Shown here piece after piece: positions 36,602-45,258 of a stretch of 64,000 nt of DNA. The notes below the pieces were generated by a model, which did not search any database, was not told the origin of the DNA, and was given only the letters and a program-made list of their open reading frames with translations. Every line of letters starts with the position of its first letter. Positions within the stretch are counted from its first letter, which is position 1. Position numbers and translations under genes: made by a program. The DNA comes from VAZQ01 sp963725185. GTDB lineage: Bacteria; Pseudomonadota; Alphaproteobacteria; Rhizobiales; Xanthobacteraceae. Where the stretch lies: the NCBI GenBank assembly GCA_963725185.1, contig CAVRXO010000009.1, positions 1 through 64,000 of the forward strand, read 5' to 3'.

Positions 36602-37668
36602 TTACGTCGCGGTGAAGCGGCGGGCTTGTTCGACGATGTCGGCGCCGATCGAGTTGGCGGCCTCCTTGTAAACGCTCTCCATCTTGCCGGCGAAAGCGCT
36701 CGGATCCTCCATCTGGAAGATCTGGAGGCCTTTTTCCTGCAAGAGGGCGACGGCAGGCTTCAGGCTGTCAAAGATCGCCGCGGTCTGGGCGTCGAGCGCG
36801 GGCTTGGCGGCGGCGCGAACGATGTCGCGATCTTCGGGCGGCAGCTTGTCCATGAATTTTTTCGAGACGATCAGCAGATTGGCGAGGCTGTAGTGGTTGG
36901 TAAGCGTCAGATATTTGGTGACCTGATACAGCTTGATGTCGATCATGTCGGGCAGCGAGGAGCTGGCGCCGTCGATCAGATTCGTTTGCAGCGACGTATA
37001 CAAAGCATTGATGGGGACGACGGTCGGGATTCCTCCGAATGCCAGGATGGTATTGCGAGCGATCTTGGTTGCCTGGCTTCCCATCTTGAGCCCGGCAATA
37101 TCCGACGGCGTCCTGATCGGGCGCCGGCCGTTATACATGTTGATCGGACCCTGCGTGGTAAATCCCAGCACCTCGCAGCCGAACGCTTCGTTGATCTTCG
37201 GCTTGAGCCGCTCTCCGACCGGACCCTCCGCGAACCGAAGCACCTGCTCGGAATCCTTGTAGAGAAACGGAAGGCTGAAGACATCAAGCTCAGGCACCGC
37301 GACACTCAAGTGGCCGACGTCGGTCACGACCGCATCGAGCGTTCCCGATTTAACCGAGTTTGCCATCACGCCATTGTTACCGAGCTGGGCATCAGGATAG
37401 ATCGTAACCTGCACCCGCCCTGCAGTGCGGCTTTCGAGCAGCTCTTTCATGACGAGCGCGGATTTGGTGTGGGCAGCGCCGATCGGGCTGTCGCTGCCGA
37501 AGCGCAGCATGATCGGGGCGGCCGAAGGTTTTCCAATGATCCCGAAGGTTCCGGCTGTGAGTCCGGTTCCCAATGCGAGTCGCCCTTGAGCGCGCTCCTG
37601 CGCGTCAGCCGCCCATTTGACGATCGACGGTTCCCTTGTGACTTCCTGTCAATCAGCTCGCTGGTCAT
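36602..37668 (-). CDS. TRAP transporter solute-binding protein (DctP family), paralogue P4, frameshifted in the signal region
   Basis: It starts at 37668 (MTSELIDRKSQGNRRSSNGR) with the twin-arginine segment LTRRSALKG. Near 37583 one G is missing compared with the paralogues (they read KGGLALG), and the rest (TGLTAGTFGIIGKPSAAPIM onwards) is intact in the next frame to 36602. Mature features: LRFGSDSPIGAAHTKSALVM, AGRVQVTIYPDAQLGNNGVM and DVFSLPFLYKDSEQVL. The pocket segment reads QGPINMYNGRRPIRTPSD, again unlike P6-P8. It is an isolated receptor without permease genes. Confidence 0.83.
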
Positions 37669-37921
37669 CGCTGTCTCCCATTCAATCCATGCCAACGCGC
37701 TTGGGACCACCAGGTCGTGCGATCAGGTGAGGCCAAGTCGAGACGCTCGCGTCGTTGAGAGGCAAGGCTGGAAAGGACCGATTGCACATAAAATAGCCTT
37801 GCCCGGCTAAGCGAGTGGCACAGGTGGCAGTCTCCAGCGGCATTAGAGTATTGGTTCCACCCGCGGCGTCAATTATTGAAGTTGTCAGTGGCGCTCCGTT
37901 TTTGCTTGTGGTATCCAATGC

Positions 37922-38078
37922 GCAGGCGGCTAGGGTTCCGGCCTGTATGACACGCTCTGTGTCGTCAGACGACTGGTCCGAGAGCCGCAGTCCATTGGGA
38001 GACATCCAATGGATGCACGGCGGGATAAAAGCCCGGGAGGTGATTGACCACGAGGTTAGGTCATGGCCCGTGCTTTTG
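37922..38078 (+). promoter_or_regulatory. ykkC-family riboswitch, guanidine-I type (copy B)
   Basis: Conserved blocks in order: GGCGGCTAGGGTTCCGGCC (37925-37943), variable hairpin GACAC / GTGTC, GACTGGTCCGAGAG, hairpin arms TCCATTGG (37991-37998) and CCAATGGA (38006-38013), then CACGGCGGGATAAAAGCCCG and GGAGG. The block ACGGCGGGATAAAAGCCCGG is the classic form of the class. Downstream CCGTGC (38068-38073) is complementary to GCACGG (38015-38020) inside the aptamer and is followed by TTTT, so folding of this stem would give a terminator that competes with the aptamer. The next gene is H5 at 38269. Confidence 0.9.
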
Positions 38079-38268
38079 ATGCCTCTGCTTTTGAAATAAC
38101 GCCATCAGTGGATTGCAAGGGCGCCACTCTTCCCTCGGCATTCCACTTCCGTCTCGATCACGAGCCCAGCTCAAGTCCGGCGCCAACCGATATTGTTGGC
38201 TTGGAAACTTGCCTTCTCGGCGAGCGCATCGGCCGTGTGCCTGCAGCAGTTCAGTTGAGGTCGTGCGC

Positions 38269-39285
38269 ATGAAACCGAAGGTCTTTGTCGCCCAGCCGAT
38301 CCCGGAAGTCGCTCTCGACGTGCTGCGGCAGGAGTTCGAGGTGACCGTATATCCCTACATGGACCGGCAGATCACCGTGGACGAGCTTGCGGCCGGTGCC
38401 CGGCGCGCCGATTGGCTCTACGTTCTGCATGAGACGAACGTCACCGCCGAAGTCATCAACGCCAATCCCAACCTCAAAGGGATCGGCTGCATGGCTTCGT
38501 CCAACGCGCTCATCGACATGGAAGCGGCAAATGCGCGCAAGCTTCCGGTCATCATGGAGGACCAAAGGATCGCGGCACCCAACTGGCCGCCCGCGACCGC
38601 CGATCTCACCATGTCGATGCTGCTGGCGCTGGCCTATCGGCTGGTGGACGCTCATGACTACACCCGCTGCGGCAAATTCCGCCAGGAACAGACCATGGCG
38701 TTGCTGGGCGTCGGCTGCCCGGGCAAGACAGTCGGCTTGATCGGCATCACCAAGATGGCTGAATACATGGTGCCTCGCATTCGAGCCTTTGAGATGCACC
38801 CGATCTACACGCTGGCTCGGTTGCCGGCCGAGCAGGAAAAGTCGCTCGGCCTCGAATGGGTTGCCGATCTCGACGACCTCATCAAGCGGAGCGATTTCGT
38901 CTGCGTCACCTGCGACTACAGCCCGAGCACGCACATGCTCATCGGCAAGCGCCAGCTCGAGCTGATGAAGCCGCAGGCCTACCTGATCAACACAAGGTCG
39001 GCCCGGGTCGTCGACGAGCCGGCGCTGATCCGTGCGTTGCAGGAAAAGCGCATCGCGGGCGCCGGTCTTGACGTCTACTGGAGTCTGCCGCCGTTCACCC
39101 AGGATCCTTGCGTCCCGGAGGAATTCTGCAAGCTCGACAACGTCATTCTCTCGCCGCACAACGGCGGCGGAACATGGGATACCCGCAGCCGCAAGGCGCT
39201 GTCGGTCGCCCATGGCATGGTTGCCATGATCAGGGGGGAGCGGCCTGCGGCGCTGCGAAACCCTGAAATCTACGCGACCAACTAA
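38269..39285 (+). CDS. D-2-hydroxyacid dehydrogenase-like protein, paralogue H5
   Basis: This 338-residue protein is the first gene after riboswitch B. Like H2, it departs from the catalytic pattern: the Rossmann segment is GLIGITKMAEYMV, missing the second glycine, and the arginine position reads LINTRSARVVDE, with serine instead of arginine. The acidic region is LDVYWSLPP, without the usual NEP. The histidine in LSPHNGGGTWD is kept. H2 and H5 also share YTLARLPAE / YTLNRLPAE. They form a distinct subgroup that may use the fold for another reaction or for binding. The ATG at 38269 overlaps the stop of a leader frame (38063-38272). Confidence 0.85.
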   Translation: MKPKVFVAQPIPEVALDVLRQEFEVTVYPYMDRQITVDELAAGARRADWLYVLHETNVTAEVINANPNLKGIGCMASSNALIDMEAANARKLPVIMEDQRIAAPNWPPATADLTMSMLLALAYRLVDAHDYTRCGKFRQEQTMALLGVGCPGKTVGLIGITKMAEYMVPRIRAFEMHPIYTLARLPAEQEKSLGLEWVADLDDLIKRSDFVCVTCDYSPSTHMLIGKRQLELMKPQAYLINTRSARVVDEPALIRALQEKRIAGAGLDVYWSLPPFTQDPCVPEEFCKLDNVILSPHNGGGTWDTRSRKALSVAHGMVAMIRGERPAALRNPEIYATN

Positions 39286-39303
39286 CCGGTGATTGGACAC
39301 ACG

Positions 39304-39705
39304 ATGTTGCAGACCCAGGGCGTTCTCCATTTCACGATCCCGGTGAAGGATCTCGACCGGTCGGAAAAATTCTATACCGAGATCATGGGGATGCGACGGA
39401 TCAGGCGGAACGACCACATGGTCTTCATGCAGGCGGGCAACGACTGCTTCGTGCTGACCTATTCGGAGAATCCCATCAATCCGAATGTCGGCAATGCCCA
39501 CGACATTCATCATGCCTTTCGGGTGACGCCGCAGGAGTATGTCCGCGCCAAGGCGTTTTTGGCCGAGAAGGGAATCCGGATCATCAAGGAGGAGGACCGG
39601 CGAAGCGGGACCTTCCAGGGCCACAGCGCGTATTTTCATGATCCGGACCGGAACGTGCTTGAAATCATCGATCTGGTGCGCGGGCCGGTGGCCGAGGGTG
39701 AATGA
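39304..39705 (+). CDS. VOC (glyoxalase/dioxygenase fold) family protein
   Basis: This 133-residue protein has one vicinal-oxygen-chelate domain with the paired beta-alpha-beta-beta-beta pattern. Candidate metal ligands are the histidine in VLHFTIPVKDLDRS, the histidine in IHHAFRV and the glutamate in DRNVLEIIDL. The opening and ending phrases (FYTEIMGMRR, YFHDPDRNVLEIIDLV) are typical of glyoxalase-like enzymes. An in-frame GTG at 39289 is an alternative start. It follows H5 by 18 bases in the riboswitch-B unit. The substrate is unknown; related proteins handle metal-bound small molecules. Confidence 0.85.
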   Translation: MLQTQGVLHFTIPVKDLDRSEKFYTEIMGMRRIRRNDHMVFMQAGNDCFVLTYSENPINPNVGNAHDIHHAFRVTPQEYVRAKAFLAEKGIRIIKEEDRRSGTFQGHSAYFHDPDRNVLEIIDLVRGPVAEGE

Positions 39706-39769
39706 CGGGTGTGACTGGAATCGTTCGAACAATGGGCTACGCGCCCGGACGCTGCGAAGGTAGGCGGTC

Positions 39770-40480
39770 ATGAGCAATGGTTCCGAGGGAGCAGCTCCGC
39801 TGCGCGTCGTCGCGGTCGGAGCCCTGCAAAACGCGCTGAAGCTCCTGGGGGCCGAGTTCACCCGGCAGGGCGGCGCGCGGGTCGAATGCACCTTCACCAG
39901 TCCGGCCAATCTCAAGAACACCCTGGCGGGCGGCCAGTTCGACGTGATCGTCGCGGCGGCACCGACGGTTGCGGAGCTTGAATCATCAGGCGCGTTGCAG
40001 GCCGCCAGCCGTCGCAAGGCGGCGCGCGTCGGCATCGGCGTGGGTATACGCGAGGGCGCTCGCCAGCCCGATCTCTCCACGCCGGAGGCATTCAAACAGG
40101 CAATCAATTCGGCGCGCAATGTCGTCTACACCGATCCCGCGATGCCTACCGGCAGCGGAATCGTCACCATGCGCATTCTCGCCGCAGCCGGCCTCGTCGA
40201 CGTGGTCAAGGCCAAGGGCATTCAGCAAAACCTCGGACCTGGCCGGGAGCTCATCGCCAAAGGCGAATATGAGCTCGGCCTCTTCAATCTCAGCGAGGTC
40301 GTCGTGCCGGGCGTCGTCATCGCCGGGTCGGTTCCGGCCCCGTTGCAGGATTACACCTTCTACGATGGTGCCGTGTTTGCGAACGCCGCCAACGCGCACG
40401 TCGCCGGAGACTTTTTGAAATTCGTCACTGACAAATCCGCGGTGGCAATCTGGCAGGCCGGCCAGGCCGAAGCGGCTTGA
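39770..40480 (+). CDS. Substrate-binding protein of ModA-like fold, apparently without signal peptide
   Basis: This 236-residue protein shows the type II periplasmic-binding fold of the molybdate-binding (ModA) family: LRVVAVGALQNALKLLGAEF, VECTFTSPANLKNTL, DVIVAAAPTVAELES, VYTDPAMPTGSGIV and a C-terminal FLKFVTDKSAVAIWQAGQ. Unlike true ModA it starts only about nine residues before the fold and shows no hydrophobic export sequence, so it would stay in the cytoplasm unless the start is misread. Similar signal-less proteins occur in other alphaproteobacteria. It lies between the VOC gene and receptor P5 in the plus-strand run. Confidence 0.75.
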   Translation: MSNGSEGAAPLRVVAVGALQNALKLLGAEFTRQGGARVECTFTSPANLKNTLAGGQFDVIVAAAPTVAELESSGALQAASRRKAARVGIGVGIREGARQPDLSTPEAFKQAINSARNVVYTDPAMPTGSGIVTMRILAAAGLVDVVKAKGIQQNLGPGRELIAKGEYELGLFNLSEVVVPGVVIAGSVPAPLQDYTFYDGAVFANAANAHVAGDFLKFVTDKSAVAIWQAGQAEAA

Positions 40481-40505
40481 GCGGCTTGGCTCAGGGAGCA
40501 GTGCG

Positions 40506-41546
40506 ATGACCAGCAAGCAACCCGGTTTTCGAGCAGAAGCGACGAGGTACAGGCTCACGCGCAGAAGCGGCTTGCAGGGAGGCCTGGCGCTTGCCGGCGT
40601 GTTCGCGGTCACTGGAAGAGCTGCGGCCGCCCCGGTGATGATGCGATTCGGCAGCGACAGCCCGATCGACGCTCCGCACACCAAATCGGCCCTCGTGATG
40701 AAGGAATTGGTCGAAAGCCGCACGTCGGGGCGCGTTCAAGTCACGATTTTTCCGGATGGGCAGCTTGGCGCCAACGGTCCCATGACCAATTCGATCAAGA
40801 GCGCCTCGCTCGACGCGCTCGTCACCGATCTGGGCCACCTCAGTGCCGCCGTTTCCCAAGCCGATGTGTTCAATCTTCCGTTCCTCTTCAAGGATCTCGA
40901 GCAGACGCTCAAGTTCTGCAACGGCCCGGTCGGCGAGCAGCTCAAGCCGAAGATCAACGAAGCCTTCGCCTGCGAGGTATTGGGGTTCACCATCGACGGT
41001 TCGAGCGACATGTGGAGCGCCAAACGCCCGATCCGGACACCGGCGGATGTCGTCGGACAGAAGATGGGAGTGGGAACCAGCAAGATCCAACGGGACACGA
41101 TCCTGGCGCTGGGTGGGATTCCAACATCCCTGGAGATCAATGCCAGATATTCGGCGCTGCAGAGCGGGCTGCTCGACGGCACCACCAATACTCCCGCCGA
41201 CGTGGTGGAGCTCAAGCTCTATCAGGTCATGAAGTACCTGACGCTTACGCGCCATTACAGCATGCCCAATGCGTTGGTCGTCTCCGAGAAGTTCATGGAG
41301 AAGCTCAGTCGGGAGGACCAGGAGATCGTCCGCGCCGCCGGACAACCTGCCTGCGATGCACATGTGCAGGCGGCCATCGCCAGCGAGAAGGCCAATCTCG
41401 CTCTTCTGCAGGGGAGGGGACTCCAGATTTTCATGGTGGAGGATCGCAAGGCATTCGCCGAGCGGATGGAGCCGGTTTACAAGGAGGCGAGCGGCCGGAT
41501 CGGAGCAGATCTGATCGAGCGGGCCCGCGAGTTCGCGGCGGCTTAG
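40506..41546 (+). CDS. TRAP transporter solute-binding protein (DctP family), paralogue P5
   Basis: This intact 346-residue receptor has AGGGAG before the ATG at 40506 and a twin-arginine-type signal (RLTRRSGLQGGLALAGVFAV) ending RAAAAP. Mature features: VMMRFGSDSPIDAPHTKSAL, SGRVQVTIFPDGQLGANGPM, DVFNLPFLFKDLEQTL and DGSSDMWSAKRPIRTPADV. It is followed 45 bases later by H6 on the same strand, repeating the receptor-dehydrogenase order seen at P1-H1 and P6-H7. Confidence 0.92.
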   Translation: MTSKQPGFRAEATRYRLTRRSGLQGGLALAGVFAVTGRAAAAPVMMRFGSDSPIDAPHTKSALVMKELVESRTSGRVQVTIFPDGQLGANGPMTNSIKSASLDALVTDLGHLSAAVSQADVFNLPFLFKDLEQTLKFCNGPVGEQLKPKINEAFACEVLGFTIDGSSDMWSAKRPIRTPADVVGQKMGVGTSKIQRDTILALGGIPTSLEINARYSALQSGLLDGTTNTPADVVELKLYQVMKYLTLTRHYSMPNALVVSEKFMEKLSREDQEIVRAAGQPACDAHVQAAIASEKANLALLQGRGLQIFMVEDRKAFAERMEPVYKEASGRIGADLIERAREFAAA

Positions 41547-41590
41547 GTCGTCTCGGGAAGACAGAGCAAGTTCAGGAAGGGAGTTGTTTC

Positions 41591-42619
41591 ATGCGACCGA
41601 AAGTCTTTGTCGTACAGCCGATCCCGGAGGCGGCCCTCGAGGTGCTGCGGGAAGCAGCCGACGTGTCGGTCTATCCGTACATGGACCGGCAGATCACCGT
41701 CGAGGAGCTGGCCGCCGCCGCGGCGCATGCCGATTGGTTGTTGGTCATGCACGAGACGAGCGTCACCGCCGAGGTGATCAATGCCAATCCGAATCTCAAG
41801 GGAATCGGCTCGTTCGCTTCCTCGACCCCGCATATCGACATGAAAGTCGCCAACGCCCGCAGGATTCCGATCGTGATCGGCGATCCCAAGCTCTCGCCCA
41901 CGGTCTCGCGCGCGACCGCCGATCTGACGATGGCCATGCTGCTCGGGCTGGCCTACCGCCTTGTCGATTCCGATCGCTACACGCGCTGCGGCAAGTTTCG
42001 CCAGGAGCAGACGATGGCCTTGATGGGCATCGGCTGCCCGGGCAAAACGGTGGGGCTGATCGGCTTCGGCAAGGTCGCCGAGATTATGGCGCCCCGCATC
42101 AAAGCCTTCGACATGCACACGCTCTACAACAAGCGGACCCGCTTGCCGGTCGCCCGCGAAAAGGAGCTCGATGTCGAGTGGGTGCCGCAGCTCGATGACC
42201 TGATCAAGCGCAGCGATTTCGTCTGCATTGCCTGCGACTACAATTCGAGCACGCACAAGCTGTTCGGCAGGCGTCAACTCGACCTGATGAAGCCGGACGC
42301 CTACTTGATCAACACCGGGCGGGGCCGGATCGTCGACGAGCCCGAGTTGATCCGAGCGCTGCAGGAGAGACGGATCGCAGGTGCGGCCCTCGATGTCTTC
42401 TGGAACGAGCCCTACATGGAGGATCACGCGCCCTCGACCGAGCCTTGGGTTCCCGAGGAGCTCTGCAAGCTCGACAACGTCATCCTTGCGCCCCACAACG
42501 GCGGCGCAACCTGGGACGTGCGTGGCGGCAAGGGAGTCATGGTCGCGCGCGCCATGGTCGAGATGATGCGGGGCGGGCACCCATCGCTGCTTAATCCCGA
42601 AATCTATGCAAACGCCTGA
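41591..42619 (+). CDS. D-2-hydroxyacid dehydrogenase, paralogue H6
   Basis: This intact 342-residue paralogue follows P5. The ATG at 41591 has an AGGAAGGGAG site upstream. The catalytic set is complete: GLIGFGKVAEIM, LINTGRGRIVDE, LDVFWNEPY, LAPHNGGATWD. Residue differences from H4 and H7 are mostly in the N-terminal substrate domain (for example DPKLSPTVSRATADLTM), so ligand preference may differ. Confidence 0.9.
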   Translation: MRPKVFVVQPIPEAALEVLREAADVSVYPYMDRQITVEELAAAAAHADWLLVMHETSVTAEVINANPNLKGIGSFASSTPHIDMKVANARRIPIVIGDPKLSPTVSRATADLTMAMLLGLAYRLVDSDRYTRCGKFRQEQTMALMGIGCPGKTVGLIGFGKVAEIMAPRIKAFDMHTLYNKRTRLPVAREKELDVEWVPQLDDLIKRSDFVCIACDYNSSTHKLFGRRQLDLMKPDAYLINTGRGRIVDEPELIRALQERRIAGAALDVFWNEPYMEDHAPSTEPWVPEELCKLDNVILAPHNGGATWDVRGGKGVMVARAMVEMMRGGHPSLLNPEIYANA

Positions 42620-42655
42620 CCGGCGCCCGCGCATGACGTCATTCAAGAGTTTTCC

Positions 42656-44062
42656 ATGAGTGAAATGCAGCGACAGGCCAGGATGATCGCGCTCCTGGTC
42701 GCCGGCTCCATGTTCATGGAGCAGCTTGACGGCACCGTGATTGCGACCGCGCTGCCGCAGATGGCGAACTCGTTCGGGGTGGCGGCGGTCGATCTCAATG
42801 TCGGGATGTCGGCCTATCTTCTGACCCTCGCGGTGTTCATTCCGGCGAGCGGATGGGTGGCCGACAAGTTTGGCGGCCGCACCGTCTTCACCTTGGCCAT
42901 CGTGGTCTTCACGTTTGCCTCCATTCTCTGTGGATCGAGCCAGCAGCTCTGGCAGTTCATCGCCGCGCGCGTGCTGCAGGGCGTGGGCGGCGCCATGATG
43001 GTGCCGACCGGGCGACTGATCGTGTTGCGCAACACCGAGAAGCAGCACCTGATGCGGGCGATCGCCTATCTGACCTGGCCGGCCTTGTCGGCGCCGATCC
43101 TCGGACCTCCGCTCGGCGGCCTGATCACCACCTACGCATCCTGGCGGTGGATCTTCTTTCTCAACATCCCGCTGGGCCTCATTGCCATCGCGCTCGCGCT
43201 CATGCTCGTCCCGAATGTGCGCGGCAGCGGTCGCGGACCGTTCGATTGGATTGGCTTCGCGATGACCGGGCTCGCCGGCGCCGGCCTGATCTACAGTCTC
43301 GAATCGGTCGGTCGCAGTCACCTCAGCGGGAGCGTGAGCGCTCTCATGCTTGCATTGAGCGTTGGCATCGGCGTTTTGACCATCCGGCACATGCTGCGTG
43401 CCAAGCACCCGCTGATCGACCTGCATCCGTTCCAGGTGCCGACCTTCATGATTGCCGTGCGGGGCGGCATTCTGTTCCGGGCCGCCATCGCGGCGCTGCC
43501 GTTCCTGCTCCCGCTGCTGTTCCAGCTCGTTTTCGGGCTTGATCCGCTCGATTCCGGCCTCCTGCTGCTGGCGCTGTTTGCCGGCAATCTCGGGATGAAG
43601 CCTGCGACCAGCACCGTGCTCAACCGGCTCGGCTTCAAGACGACGCTGCTGGCCAACGGCTGCATCGCGATTGCAACCATCTTCGGTTGCAGCCTGCTCA
43701 CGCCCGACACCCCAAAGCTCGTCATCGTGCCGCTGCTGTTCGTCAGCGGCCTTGCGCGTTCGATGCAGTACACGACGCTCAATACGCTTGCCTTCGCCGA
43801 TGTGCCGCAGCCACGCATGAGCGGGGCCAATACGTTGTTCAGCATGATGAACCAGATGGGAAGCGGCCTCGGAATCGCGGTGGGCGCGGTTTCGCTGCGG
43901 CTCGGCAGCCTGCTGCACCCGACCGTGGAGGCCGCAACCGGGCGCGATTTCCAGATCGCGTTCTCGGTGGTCGGGCTGCTGGCGATGGCGGCCTATCTGG
44001 ATTTCTACCGGCTCGCGCCCGATGCAGCCGATGGGCTTCGTAAGCGCGCCGCTCCGTCCTGA
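42656..44062 (+). CDS. MFS transporter, DHA2 (EmrB-type, 14-helix) family
   Basis: This 468-residue membrane protein opens with the DHA2 phrase MFMEQLDGTVIATALPQMA, has motif A as GWVADKFGGRTVF and motif C-like LSAPILGPPLGGLITTYASW. About fourteen helices fit the length. Members export drugs or small toxic compounds with protons. It lies between H6 and P6 in the plus-strand run. Whether it exports an end product of this pathway is inference. It is not related to the small SugE/Gdx guanidine exporters usually linked to guanidine riboswitches. Confidence 0.9.
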   Translation: MSEMQRQARMIALLVAGSMFMEQLDGTVIATALPQMANSFGVAAVDLNVGMSAYLLTLAVFIPASGWVADKFGGRTVFTLAIVVFTFASILCGSSQQLWQFIAARVLQGVGGAMMVPTGRLIVLRNTEKQHLMRAIAYLTWPALSAPILGPPLGGLITTYASWRWIFFLNIPLGLIAIALALMLVPNVRGSGRGPFDWIGFAMTGLAGAGLIYSLESVGRSHLSGSVSALMLALSVGIGVLTIRHMLRAKHPLIDLHPFQVPTFMIAVRGGILFRAAIAALPFLLPLLFQLVFGLDPLDSGLLLLALFAGNLGMKPATSTVLNRLGFKTTLLANGCIAIATIFGCSLLTPDTPKLVIVPLLFVSGLARSMQYTTLNTLAFADVPQPRMSGANTLFSMMNQMGSGLGIAVGAVSLRLGSLLHPTVEAATGRDFQIAFSVVGLLAMAAYLDFYRLAPDAADGLRKRAAPS

Positions 44063-44110
44063 TTGCGGGCCGGAGGCGATTGCGGTGCCAATTGAACGGG
44101 AGAGGGTACG

Positions 44111-45179
44111 ATGGCGATCAAGCGGATCACGCGTCAGCTCAATACCAAGGCCAAGTCGGTCGGCGGCCCGTTCACGCGCAGGAGCATCCTCAAGGGCGGT
44201 CTAGGGGTCGGGGCCGGCCTCGCTGACTGGACGTTCGGGATCATCGGCAAGGCTGCGGCCGCCCCCATAACGATGCGGTTTGGCAGCGACAGCCCGATCG
44301 GCGCTCCGCACACCAAATCCGCACTGGTCATGAAGGAGCTGCTCGAAAGCCGCACCTCCGGTCGCATCGAGGTCGTGATCTTCCCGGATTCGCAACTTGG
44401 CCCCAATGGGGTGATGACCAATTCGGTCAAGGCCGGGACGCTCGATGCGGTGGTCACCGATGCATCGTTTTTGAGCACCGCCGTTCCGGAGGTCGACGTA
44501 TTCAATCTCCCCTTCCTCTATAAGGACGTGGAGCAGGTCCTTGATTTCGCCAATGGTCCGGTCGGTGCGGTCCTCAAGCCGAAGATCAACGAGGCATTCG
44601 CCTGCGAGGTATTGGGCTTCGCTACCGATGGTTCGCGCAACCTGTGGAACAGCAGGCGCCCGGTGAGGACGCCGGCAGATATCACCGGCCTCAAGATCAG
44701 CGTCCAGCCGAGCAAGATTCAACGCGATGCCATACTCGCGTTCGGGGGAATCCCGACCGTCATCGAGTTCAACGCGTTGTACACGTCCGTGCAAACCGGG
44801 CTCATCGACGGCGGCAGTACCTCGCCCGCGGGTCTCATAAACCTCGAAGCTTTATCAGGTCACGAACTACATGACGCTCACGAACCACTACTGCGTCTTG
44901 AGCGTGCTGATCGTGTCGAAGAAGTTCATGGACAAGCTCAGTCCGCAGGACCAAGCCGTCGTGCGGATGGCCGGCCAACCGGCCGTCGATGCCCAGGTCG
45001 AGGAGGTGCTCAAAAGCCAGAAGAGCAACCTCGCCTTCTTGGCGGATAAAGGGATTCAGATATTTCCGATGCAGGACCCCAAGGCCTTCTCCGACAAAAT
45101 GGACGCCATCTACAAGGAGGCGGCCCAGCGGATCGGGTCCGACATCGTCGATCAGGCGCGCAGCCTCGCCGCGCGTTGA
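44111..45179 (+). CDS. TRAP transporter solute-binding protein (DctP family), paralogue P6, frameshifted
   Basis: It starts at 44111 after GGGAGAGGG, with twin-arginine segment FTRRSILKGGLGVGAG and processing region AAAAP. The core reads ITMRFGSDSPIGAPHTKSAL, RIEVVIFPDSQLGPNGVM, DVFNLPFLYKDVEQVL and DGSRNLWNSRRPVRTPAD. At 44846 one extra G breaks LINLKLYQVTNYMT, and the remaining domain (MTLTNHYCVLSVLIVSKKF to the end) is intact in the next frame to 45179. H7 follows 79 bases later. Confidence 0.84.
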
Positions 45180-45258
45180 GCAACTCTTGGAGCAGTCATT
45201 TGATGTTTCGGCCGGAATTCCCTGAAAGTCGCAACACCAGCAAACCGAGGTCGTTCGT

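Noticed and set aside
41543..43918. Long minus-strand frame over H6 and the DHA2 transporter
   Set aside because: Both plus-strand genes are clear. The frame spans two unrelated genes and is a composition effect.
42656..44062. DHA2 transporter as a guanidine exporter
   Set aside because: Known guanidine exporters linked to this riboswitch class are small SMR proteins (SugE/Gdx). This is a 14-helix MFS protein, and no direct evidence supports guanidine as its substrate.
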